Positions 14,311 to 21,038 of a stretch of DNA of 21,038 bases are shown here, one piece after another; position 1 is the first letter of the stretch; every line of letters begins with the position of its first letter. A program made the position numbers and the translations under genes. Source of the stretch: an uncultured Collinsella sp. (GTDB taxonomy: Bacteria > Actinomycetota > Coriobacteriia > Coriobacteriales > Coriobacteriaceae); NCBI GenBank assembly GCA_902478365.1, contig CABSKX010000039.1:1-21038 (forward strand), read 5' to 3'. The notes under the pieces were generated by a model. The model had not been told where the DNA came from, searched no databases, and worked only from the letters and a program-made list of their open reading frames with translations.

Positions 14311-15387
14311 ATGAGTCTGATTGATGATCTGGTCAAACTCGAGGAAGAGGCCAAGGAGCTCGTCGCAGGCGCCGACGACGCCGCCAAGCTCGAGGCTGCG
14401 CGCGTTGAGCTGCTCGGCCGCAAGGGCCGCATCACCGGCCTGATGCGCATGATGGGCAAGCTCGCCCCCGAGGATCGTCCCATGATGGGCAAGCGCGCCA
14501 ACGAGATGCGCCAGCTGATCGAGGGCATGCTTGACGAGCGCACCACCGAGATGAAGGCCGCCGCCCTCAAGCACGCACTCGAGCACGAGGCCGTCGACAT
14601 CACGCTGCCGGGCATCCGTCCGCAGATCGGTCGCCAGCACCTGATCAAGCAGATCATCGAGGAGGCCGAGGACATCTTCTGCGGCATCGGCTACACCGTC
14701 GAGTCCGGCCCCATGGTCGACACCTCCTACTACAACTTCACTGCGCTCAATGCTCCCATGGATCACCCGAGCCGCTCGGCCCGCGATACCTTCTACGTGG
14801 TCGACAACAACCCCGGCAGCGTCGCGCACCCCGAGGCACACGCCCATGGCGAGTCCGACGTGCTGCTTCGCACCCAGACTTCGGGCGTGCAGATCCACAC
14901 CATGGAGTCGCAAAAGCCGCCCATCTACATGATCTGCCCGGGCACCGTCTATCGTCCCGACACGGCCGACGCCTGCCACCTGCCGCAGTTCAACCAGATC
15001 GAGGGCCTGGTCGTCGACGAGGGCATCACCTTTGGCGACCTCAAGGGCACGCTCGACTACTTTGTTAAGTGCATGTTTGGCGAGGATCGCAAGACGCGTT
15101 ACCGCCCGCACTTCTTCCCCTTCACCGAGCCTTCCTGCGAGGTGGACGTGAGCTGCCACGTGTGCGGCGGCAAGGGCTGCAACTTCTGCAAGCACAGCGG
15201 CTGGATCGAGATCCTGGGCTGCGGCATGGTCGACCCCAACGTCCTTATCAACTGCGGCATCGACCCCGAGAAGTACACCGGCTTCGCCTTCGGTATTGGC
15301 GCCGAGCGCGTCGCGGCCCTACGCTACGACCTGCCGGACCTGCGCACGTTGATGACGGGCGATATGCGCTTCTTGAACCAATTTTAA
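14311..15387 (+). CDS. pheS: Phenylalanine--tRNA ligase alpha subunit
   Basis: Catalytic alpha chain of the (alpha-beta)2 class II phenylalanyl-tRNA synthetase. At 358 residues it has an N-terminal coiled-coil tRNA-binding arm (about 1-85). The class II catalytic core follows, with motif 2 in RPHFFPFTEPSCEV and motif 3 in GFAFGIGAERVAAL. A four-cysteine cluster (Cys282, Cys285, Cys290, Cys293) lies between them, a variant seen in some bacterial PheS. AAGGGA lies 5 bases before the ATG. The open frame reaches upstream into the T-box, but that part is untranslated leader. pheT follows after 180 bases. Regulation is by the T-box at 13945-14224. Confidence 0.97.
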   Translation: MSLIDDLVKLEEEAKELVAGADDAAKLEAARVELLGRKGRITGLMRMMGKLAPEDRPMMGKRANEMRQLIEGMLDERTTEMKAAALKHALEHEAVDITLPGIRPQIGRQHLIKQIIEEAEDIFCGIGYTVESGPMVDTSYYNFTALNAPMDHPSRSARDTFYVVDNNPGSVAHPEAHAHGESDVLLRTQTSGVQIHTMESQKPPIYMICPGTVYRPDTADACHLPQFNQIEGLVVDEGITFGDLKGTLDYFVKCMFGEDRKTRYRPHFFPFTEPSCEVDVSCHVCGGKGCNFCKHSGWIEILGCGMVDPNVLINCGIDPEKYTGFAFGIGAERVAALRYDLPDLRTLMTGDMRFLNQF

Positions 15388-15409
15388 GTTGACCTGTCCC
15401 GGCGGCTTC

Positions 15410-15496
15410 CCGAGCCACCGCACCTTGCCTTTCAATCGTCGGTTGCGTACCTAAGTACGCGGCCCTCCTCTTTCAAGGCAATCTGCGGCACCTCGG
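15410..15496 (+). ncRNA. Structured pheS-pheT spacer, long interrupted hairpin
   Basis: Four helices nest on one axis: 15410-15414 with 15492-15496, 15418-15422 with 15484-15488, 15425-15431 with 15475-15481, and 15441-15450 with 15455-15464 (two G-U pairs). The closing loop is CTAA. About 27 bp form in 87 bases. There is no T-run at its end, so it is not an ordinary terminator. Predicted by eye; the function is unknown. Confidence 0.6.
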
Positions 15497-15523
15497 AAAC
15501 CCGTTTCCGTAGCTGGAGTTTTC

Positions 15524-15542
15524 CGTCTGTTTATTGCAGACG
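15524..15542 (+). repeat. Small hairpin before pheT ribosome site
   Basis: CGTCTG (15524-15529) pairs with CAGACG (15537-15542), with a 7-base loop, ending 9 bases before the AAAGGAG of pheT. It may space or insulate the ribosome site. Confidence 0.5.
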
Positions 15543-15567
15543 TTACAGATGAAAGGAGACCAGTTAG

Positions 15568-18021
15568 ATGCGCGTTTCTTACGACTGGCTCAAGACCATG
15601 ATCGATATTCCGGAGGATCCCAAGACCCTTTCGGACGAATATATCCGTACCGGCACCGAGGTCGAGGCGATCGACACCGTGGGCGAGTCCTTCGACCACG
15701 TGGTGACTGCCAAGGTGCTCACCAAGACCCCGCATCCCGATAGCGACCACATGTATGTGTGCTCGGTCGACGTGGGCGACAAGAACCTCGACGCCGACGG
15801 CAACCCCGCTCCGCTGCAGATCGTCTGCGGCGCGCAGAACTTCGAGGCCGGCGACCACATCGTCACGGCAATGATTGGCGCTGTCCTGCCCGGCGACGTC
15901 AAGATCAAGAAGAGCAAGCTTCGCGGCGTCGTGTCCATGGGCATGAACTGCTCTGCGCGCGAGCTCGGCCTGGGCGGCGACCACTCCGGCATCATGATCC
16001 TGCCCGAGGATACGCCCTGCGGCATGCCGTTTGCCGAGTACGTGGGCTCGAGCGACACCGTGCTCGACTGCGAGATCACGCCCAATCGTCCCGACTGCCT
16101 GTCCATGATCGGCATGGCCCGCGAGACCGGCGCCATCTTCGATCGCGATTTCCGCGTTGAGCTGCCCACCATCAAGGCCGAGACCGGCCGCGCGACCGAC
16201 GACGAGCTTTCGGTCGAGATTGCCGACGAGGGCCTGTGCGACCGCTATGTCGCCCGCATCGTGCGCAACGTGAAGGTCGGCCCCTCGCCCGACTGGATGG
16301 TCAAGCGCCTCAACGCCTTGGGCGTGCGTCCGCACAACAACATTGTCGACATCACCAACTACGTGATGATGCTCACCGGTCAGCCGCTGCACGCCTTTGA
16401 CCTGGACACCTTTGCCGAGCGCGAGGGCAGGCGCCGCGTGGTGGTTCGCGCCGCCCAGCAGGATGAGAAGTTCACGACGCTCGACGGCGAGGAGCGCACG
16501 CTCGACGCCGGCATGGGCCTTATCACTGACGGCGAGCGCCCCGTGGCGTTGGCTGGCGTTATGGGCGGCATGGATTCCGAGATCGAGGACGATACCGTCG
16601 ATGTGATGGTCGAGAGCGCCTGCTTCAACGCCGGTCGCACCTCGCACACCAGCCGCGATCTGTCGCTGATCTCTGATGCCTCCATTCGATTTGAGCGCCA
16701 GGTCGACGAGACCGGCTGCGTGGATGTCGCCAACGTCACGTGCGCGCTCATCGAGGAGATCGCCGGCGGCGAGGTCGCTCCCGGCTACGTGGATGTGTTC
16801 CCCGCGCCCAAGACCATCGACAGCATTAATCTGCGCCTGGCCCGCGTGCATGCCATCTGCGGCGCCGACATCGAGCCTGACTTTATCGAGCGCTCGCTCA
16901 CCCGCCTGGGCTGTACCGTCGAGCGCGACGGCGAGGACTTCGTGGTCACCCCGCCGAGCTTCCGCCCCGACCTGCCGCGCGAGATTGACCTGATCGAGGA
17001 GGTCCTGCGCCTGTGGGGCATGGGCCGTGTGACGGCGACCATCCCGGCTGCCAAGAACCACATCGGCGGCCTGACTCGCGAGCAGAAGCTCACCCGTAAG
17101 GTCGGCGAGATCCTGCGCGCCTGCGGCCTCAACGAGACCACGACCTTTGGCTTTGCCGCCCCGGGCGACCTGGAGAAGATCGGTATGTCCACCGAAGGCC
17201 GCGGCTGCCCCGTGGTGCTCATGAATCCGCTGGTAGCCGAGCAGACCGAGATGCGTCGTTCGCTGCTGCCGGGCTTGCTGCAGTCCGTGGCCTACAACGA
17301 GGCACACGGTACGCCCAACGTGCACCTGTACGAGGTCGGCAGCCTGTTCCACGGCCGTGAGAACGCCAGCCTGCCCAAGGAGACCAAGTCCGTGGCGGGC
17401 GTGCTCTCGGGCCAGTGGAGCGAGCAGTCCTGGAATATGAAGTACCGCAAGCTGCGCTTCTTCTTTGGCAAGGGCATTGTCGAGGAGTTGCTCGCCCAGC
17501 TGCGCATCGAGAAGGTTCGCTTCCGTCCCGTTGAGGGCGAGGGCTATGCCTTCCTGCAGCCGGGTCGTGCTGCCGAGGTTCTGTCCGGCGGTACCGTGCT
17601 GGGCTGGGTCGGCGAGATCCACCCCGAGGCGCGCGAGGCGATGGGCATCGATGAGGTCGTCGTTGCCTTTGAGCTCGATCTGGACAAGTTGATCAAGGGC
17701 GCCCGCAACCAGGAGAACTATCGCGAGTTCTCGCAGTACCCGGCTGTTGAGCACGACCTTGCTATCGTGGTCGACAACGCTGTGACCTGCGAGGATCTTG
17801 AGCGCCGCATTACCAGCGCCGGCGGCAAGCTGCTCGAGGGCGTGCGCCTGTTCGATGTCTACCGCGATCCCATCCGCATCGGAGCGGGCAAGAAGTCCAT
17901 GGCCTTTGCGCTTACGTATCGCTCCGACGACCACACGCTCACCAGCGAAGAGGTCGAGAAGGCGCACCAGAAGATCGTCACCAAGGTGTGCAAGGGCGTA
18001 AACGGCGAGGTCCGCGGCTAG
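15568..18021 (+). CDS. pheT: Phenylalanine--tRNA ligase beta subunit
   Basis: Beta chain of phenylalanyl-tRNA synthetase, needed for tRNA binding and editing of mischarged tyrosine. At 817 residues it has the full bacterial architecture. The start MRVSYDWLK opens it, followed by a tRNA-binding OB fold (about 40-150, with PHPDSDHMYVC). The B3/B4 editing domain comes next (about 200-400), then the B5 domain (about 410-480) and the catalytic-like core with ETTTFGF. The C-terminal FDX-ACB anticodon-binding domain follows (about 720-817, beginning FSQYPAVEHDLAIVV). AAAGGAG lies about 10 bases before the ATG. It is co-directional with pheS and probably co-transcribed from the T-box promoter across the structured spacer. 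Confidence 0.97.
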   Translation: MRVSYDWLKTMIDIPEDPKTLSDEYIRTGTEVEAIDTVGESFDHVVTAKVLTKTPHPDSDHMYVCSVDVGDKNLDADGNPAPLQIVCGAQNFEAGDHIVTAMIGAVLPGDVKIKKSKLRGVVSMGMNCSARELGLGGDHSGIMILPEDTPCGMPFAEYVGSSDTVLDCEITPNRPDCLSMIGMARETGAIFDRDFRVELPTIKAETGRATDDELSVEIADEGLCDRYVARIVRNVKVGPSPDWMVKRLNALGVRPHNNIVDITNYVMMLTGQPLHAFDLDTFAEREGRRRVVVRAAQQDEKFTTLDGEERTLDAGMGLITDGERPVALAGVMGGMDSEIEDDTVDVMVESACFNAGRTSHTSRDLSLISDASIRFERQVDETGCVDVANVTCALIEEIAGGEVAPGYVDVFPAPKTIDSINLRLARVHAICGADIEPDFIERSLTRLGCTVERDGEDFVVTPPSFRPDLPREIDLIEEVLRLWGMGRVTATIPAAKNHIGGLTREQKLTRKVGEILRACGLNETTTFGFAAPGDLEKIGMSTEGRGCPVVLMNPLVAEQTEMRRSLLPGLLQSVAYNEAHGTPNVHLYEVGSLFHGRENASLPKETKSVAGVLSGQWSEQSWNMKYRKLRFFFGKGIVEELLAQLRIEKVRFRPVEGEGYAFLQPGRAAEVLSGGTVLGWVGEIHPEAREAMGIDEVVVAFELDLDKLIKGARNQENYREFSQYPAVEHDLAIVVDNAVTCEDLERRITSAGGKLLEGVRLFDVYRDPIRIGAGKKSMAFALTYRSDDHTLTSEEVEKAHQKIVTKVCKGVNGEVRG

Positions 18022-18128
18022 GGCTTGCGCTGGGTATAGGCCAGCGGTGGCTGCCGCCGAGTCCTACGTGACCGCGGTGTTCGGTATAAGGCACCGTTGA
18101 TCCTGCATATATGACACGCGCATTACAT

Positions 18129-18163
18129 AACGGCGTGCTGCTTTGTCGGCAGCACGCCGTTTT
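18129..18163 (+). terminator. Rho-independent terminator after pheT
   Basis: A perfect 13-bp stem (18129-18141 with 18149-18161) with a 7-base loop ends in four T residues. It separates pheST from the metal transporter genes. Confidence 0.88.
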
Positions 18164-18171
18164 GCTATGAT
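18142..18171 (+). promoter_or_regulatory. Candidate promoter of the metal transporter operon
   Basis: TATGAT (18166-18171) is preceded by TGC, giving an extended -10 box. TTTGTC (18142-18147) lies 18 bases upstream but inside the terminator loop. Transcription would begin just before or within the operator palindrome. The call is tentative. Confidence 0.4.
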
Positions 18172-18181
18172 AGCCCGCGGC

Positions 18182-18209
18182 GTGTTACGAATCTGACAAT
18201 GCGTAACAC
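18182..18209 (+). promoter_or_regulatory. NikR-type operator
   Basis: GTGTTAC (18182-18188) and GTAACAC (18203-18209) form a perfect inverted repeat with a 14-base spacer. This matches the recognition pattern GTGTTAC-N13/14-GTAACAC reported for Geobacter and Desulfovibrio NikR. It lies just downstream of the candidate -10 box and 57 bases before cbiM, a good position for nickel-dependent repression. No nikR gene is in the window. Confidence 0.72.
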
Positions 18210-18266
18210 TGACAAGGTGATTTAAGCGGCGTTGCAATTCTGTGCGTCGACAACCGGGAGGCGTAC

Positions 18267-19352
18267 ATGCACATTCCAGATAATTATCTGTCCCCGCAGA
18301 CCGATGCCGTCATGGCGGTGGCAATGGTGCCCGTTTGGGTCCACTGCATCAAGAAGGTGCGCGCCACGCTCGATCGCGAGCACATGGCTTTCCTGGGCAT
18401 CTGTGCAGCATTTTCCTTCTTGCTCATGATGTTTAACGTTCCGCTGCCCGGTGGCACCACGGGTCACGCCGTTGGCGGCGCGCTCATCGCGCTGTTGTTG
18501 GGCCCGGAGGCCGCTGCCATTGCCGTCTCGGTCGCGCTGGCGCTGCAGGCGCTGCTATTTGGCGACGGCGGCGTTCTGTCGTTTGGCGCCAACTGCTTTA
18601 ACATGGCCTTTGTGCTGCCGTTTGCCGCCGCTATCGTGTTTCGTGCGCTCAACAGCCGTCTGCACGACAAGAGCTGGGGCACCTCGGTTTCTGCCATCGT
18701 GAGCGGCTGGGTCGGCCTGTGCCTGGCGGCCCTGTGCGCGGCAATCGAGTTTGGTATTCAGCCGATGCTCTTCACGAATGCTTCGGGCGCTCCGCTGTAC
18801 TGCCCCTTCCCGCTGTCCGTGGCTATTCCTGCCATGTTGATCCCGCATATGCTGGTCGCCGGCGTGGTTGAGGGCGTGGCGACGGCCGCCATCTACGGCT
18901 TCATTAAGAAGACGGCGCCGGGCGTTATCGTCGGGCCTGAGGCCGTCGATGGCCAGCTTGCTGCCGAGGGCGCTGCTGCCAAGAAGGCCTCGCTGGTTCC
19001 TACGCTCATCCTGGTCGCTGTGCTCGTGGCTGCAACGCCGCTGGGCCTGCTGGCCACGGGTGACGCATGGGGCGAGTGGGACGCCGAGGGCGCCGCGACC
19101 GCCGTCCAGGAAGCCGGCGACGATAGCCTGCAGGCTTCGGTCGGCCTCGATACCCCGACCTTTGCCGATGCGCTGCCCACGGGTGATTACCTTCAGGCCT
19201 ATTCCGAGGAGCAGGGTCTTGGCTTTGCCGGCCAGGCCGCGATGTATGTTCTTTCGGGTGTGATTGGCGTGGCGGTGCTCACCATCGTATTCCGCCTGGT
19301 CTCGCTGACGGTCAAGGAAAGCGGTACTCATGGCAATAGCCGAGCTGCCTAG
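18267..19352 (+). CDS. cbiM: ECF transporter substrate-binding protein CbiM/NikM with fused NikN-like domain
   Basis: Membrane S-component of an energy-coupling-factor importer for nickel or cobalt, 361 residues. The mature N-terminus MHIPDNYLSP carries the Met1-His2 metal site of the family, and His67 (in GGTTGHAVGG) matches the third ligand of NikM2. Residues 1 to about 215 form the CbiM domain with several helices. The C-terminal 120 residues have two more membrane segments (about 242-262 and 325-348) around an acidic extracytoplasmic loop, the layout of NikN/PDGLE partners fused to NikM. GGGAGG precedes the ATG. It overlaps cbiQ by 23 bases. The NikR-type operator upstream and the absence of a cobalamin riboswitch favour nickel over cobalt. 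Confidence 0.92.
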   Translation: MHIPDNYLSPQTDAVMAVAMVPVWVHCIKKVRATLDREHMAFLGICAAFSFLLMMFNVPLPGGTTGHAVGGALIALLLGPEAAAIAVSVALALQALLFGDGGVLSFGANCFNMAFVLPFAAAIVFRALNSRLHDKSWGTSVSAIVSGWVGLCLAALCAAIEFGIQPMLFTNASGAPLYCPFPLSVAIPAMLIPHMLVAGVVEGVATAAIYGFIKKTAPGVIVGPEAVDGQLAAEGAAAKKASLVPTLILVAVLVAATPLGLLATGDAWGEWDAEGAATAVQEAGDDSLQASVGLDTPTFADALPTGDYLQAYSEEQGLGFAGQAAMYVLSGVIGVAVLTIVFRLVSLTVKESGTHGNSRAA

Positions 19353-20166
19353 CTGGCTTGCGGTCGAGCAGCGTTACGAGCCCGCGGGGGCTCGGCATCG
19401 CGTGATGCAAAAGAATGTCCTGCACCTGGCGAGCCTGCTTGAGCGGGTTCGCCTGGGTGGAGGCGCGCACGAGGGCGGGTCGATGGTCGACCGCGCCCTT
19501 TCTTGCGTTTCGGCTCCGGTGCGCCTGGTGGGGATGTTCGTTTGCGTCCTGTGCGTGTGTCTGACGCAGAGCCCGCTGTACCTCATGTTGATGGCGGCTA
19601 TCGCACTGGTGCTCGTTGCTGTTCGCCCCGTACGCGGGCTGCGGGCAACCTTTGTGCCGGCGTTGGCTGCCGCGGGGTTTGCCGTGGTTCTGGCGCTGCC
19701 TGCCTTGCTACTGGGTGCTTCTGCCACGGGCGCCATGCTCAAGATTGCACTCAAGACCTTCATTAATGTGTCGCTGGTGCTGGGCGTTTCGTGGACGCTC
19801 ACGTGGAGTCGCATGTCGGCGGCGCTTAAGATGTTGCGCCTGCCCGACGAGGTTATCTTTACGTTTGATATGGCACTCAAGCATATCGAGGTGCTGGGAC
19901 GCACGGCGCACGAACTGTGCGAATCGGTCATGCTGCGCAGCGTTGGCCGTGCGCCTGAGGGATTTTCGCGTACCGATTCGATCGCGGGTATCATGGGCAT
20001 GACCTTTATCAAGGCGATGGAATGCAGCCGCGCGATGGACGAGGCCATGCTGTGCCGCGGCTTTGCCGGTGCGTACCCGGCGCCCATGCGCGCCGGGTTT
20101 GGCTGGCGCGATGCGGTCTATGCGGCCGGCGTGGCGCTGCTGGCGGTGTTGTGCGCGGTGCTGTAG
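19330..20166 (+). CDS. cbiQ: ECF transporter T component CbiQ/NikQ
   Basis: Transmembrane coupling subunit (EcfT) that links the CbiM S-component to the ATPase, 278 residues. After a polar N-terminus of about 55 residues come several hydrophobic helices (VRLVGMFVCVLCVCL, LYLMLMAAIALVLVA). A long cytoplasmic coupling region follows (LRLPDEVIFTFDMALKHIEVLGRT to EAMLCRGFAGAY), containing the second family Arg-Gly box in the variant form CRG instead of ARG. AAGGAAAG lies 7 bases before the ATG. The 23-base overlap with cbiM implies translational coupling. It is followed after 44 bases by the ATPase. Confidence 0.92.
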   Translation: MAIAELPSWLAVEQRYEPAGARHRVMQKNVLHLASLLERVRLGGGAHEGGSMVDRALSCVSAPVRLVGMFVCVLCVCLTQSPLYLMLMAAIALVLVAVRPVRGLRATFVPALAAAGFAVVLALPALLLGASATGAMLKIALKTFINVSLVLGVSWTLTWSRMSAALKMLRLPDEVIFTFDMALKHIEVLGRTAHELCESVMLRSVGRAPEGFSRTDSIAGIMGMTFIKAMECSRAMDEAMLCRGFAGAYPAPMRAGFGWRDAVYAAGVALLAVLCAVL

Positions 20167-20210
20167 CGCGGGCGGTCGATCCGTCGATGTGAATAGGGAA
20201 GGGCGACGTT

Positions 20211-20981
20211 TTGGCAAACGATACAAATGGCGCAGTGGGCGTGAGCGGTGCCGCCGGCGCCGAGACCACGCCGCTCATCGAGCTACGCGACGTGATGTTT
20301 TCCTATGCGGGGCATACGGTTGTCGATGGTGTGTCGCTGCAGGTCGATCGTGGTGAACTCGTTGCCCTGCTCGGTCCCAACGGTTGTGGCAAGACGACGA
20401 TTATGCGCCTTATTAACGGCCTTGAGCTTGCGGACGCAGGGGCATACCTGTTTGACGGGCATGTGATCGATGCGGCGTTTCTAAAAGATTCCGCGGCCGC
20501 TCAGCGTTTTCATCAGCGCGTGGGCTTTGTGTTCCAGAATGCCGACGCCCAGCTGTTCTGCGCCACGGTGGGCGAGGAGGTCGCATTTGGCCCGGCTCAA
20601 ATGGGGCTGCCGGCAGACGAGCTCGAGCGCCGCGTGCGCGATGCCATGGGGCTGTTCCAGGTTGCCGACCTCTCCGACGCCTCTCCCTATCAGCTCTCGG
20701 GCGGGCAAAAGAAGCGCGTTGCGCTGGCTGCGGTGGTGTCGATGAACCCGGATATCTTGGTCCTCGACGAGCCTACCAATGGGCTTGACGAGGATTCATG
20801 TGACATCGTGGTCAACTTCTTGCTGGCCTACGTCGCGGCGGGTAAGACGGTCTTGATGAGCACGCATCACCAAGATTTGGTGCGCCGCCTGGGGGCCCGT
20901 GCAATCTATATCGATCGATATCACCATGTGGTCGAGGCGCCTTCGCCGTCGTATGGAACCGAAAGCGGTGCTACGGACTAG
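20211..20981 (+). CDS. cbiO: ECF transporter ATPase CbiO/NikO
   Basis: Cytoplasmic ABC ATPase powering metal uptake, 256 residues. It contains Walker A GPNGCGKTT near residue 55, the Q-loop FQNADAQLF near 106, the ABC signature LSGGQKKRVALA near 163 and Walker B ILVLDEPTNGLDE near 183. The switch His lies in the motif STHHQD. A polar N-terminal extension of about 20 residues precedes the domain. The start is TTG at 20211, supported by AGGGAAGGG ending 7 bases before it; no better start is in frame. It is the third gene of the operon. The 57 bases to the window end show no gene or clear terminator. Confidence 0.94.
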   Translation: MANDTNGAVGVSGAAGAETTPLIELRDVMFSYAGHTVVDGVSLQVDRGELVALLGPNGCGKTTIMRLINGLELADAGAYLFDGHVIDAAFLKDSAAAQRFHQRVGFVFQNADAQLFCATVGEEVAFGPAQMGLPADELERRVRDAMGLFQVADLSDASPYQLSGGQKKRVALAAVVSMNPDILVLDEPTNGLDEDSCDIVVNFLLAYVAAGKTVLMSTHHQDLVRRLGARAIYIDRYHHVVEAPSPSYGTESGATD

Positions 20982-21038
20982 TTGGTTGATTTCCGATCTC
21001 AGCCGAACACATTGAGCAAATAGGTCATTCCCGCACTT

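Noticed and set aside
14182..15195. Minus-strand open frame of 337 codons opposite pheS and its leader
   Set aside because: It overlaps both pheS and the T-box and shows no protein features.
15451..17967. Very long minus-strand open frame opposite pheT (838 codons)
   Set aside because: pheT matches its family along its full length. The antisense frame is a by-product of strong GC-rich codon bias and has no recognisable domain or ribosome site.
18022..18266. Cobalamin riboswitch upstream of cbiM
   Set aside because: The spacer is too short after the pheT terminator and shows no B12-box-like sequence. A NikR-type palindrome is found instead.

Overview
The window looks like a chromosomal segment from a high-GC, Gram-positive gut actinobacterium of the Coriobacteriia, most likely Collinsella or a close relative. 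This rests on codon usage, Shine-Dalgarno-rich starts, a mannose-family PTS, a NikR/ECF-type nickel-cobalt transporter and a phenylalanine T-box. The genus is inferred from gene content and style, not from a marker gene search.

Region 1 (27-3974) is a carbohydrate uptake locus. It holds separate mannose-family PTS subunits EIIA, EIIB, EIIC and EIID, with a SIS-domain protein between EIIB and EIIC. That protein resembles FrlB/FraB-type deglycases, which cleave phosphorylated Amadori products (sugar-amino acid conjugates). A terminator and a fresh promoter/operator-like region split the locus after EIIB. A perfect 13-bp hairpin separates the deglycase from EIIC.

Region 2 (3975-8892) is more accessory in character. 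A 430-base non-coding stretch carries two diverged copies of an ordered array of GAGAGATAA sites. It precedes an AlbA_2/GHKL/winged-helix putative regulator. Then come a hypothetical gene (minus strand), an HNH endonuclease with an unassigned N-terminal domain, a small zinc-ribbon protein and a DUF5710 protein (minus strand). A tRNA-Val(GAC) with its own promoter and terminator follows.

Region 3 (9498-13805) holds an EamA-type permease, phosphoglucosamine mutase glmM broken by an apparent 2-nt insertion, and a convergent M32 carboxypeptidase. Between glmM and the peptidase lies a bidirectional terminator flanked by two inverted copies of one repeat.

Region 4 (13945-18021) is pheS-pheT under a transcription-terminating T-box. 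The unusual 180-base pheS-pheT spacer can fold into a long interrupted hairpin.

Region 5 (18182-20981) is a cbiM(N)-cbiQ-cbiO energy-coupling-factor metal importer. It lies behind a perfect GTGTTAC-N14-GTAACAC palindrome, the NikR-type operator known from Geobacter/Desulfovibrio, so it is probably a nickel importer.
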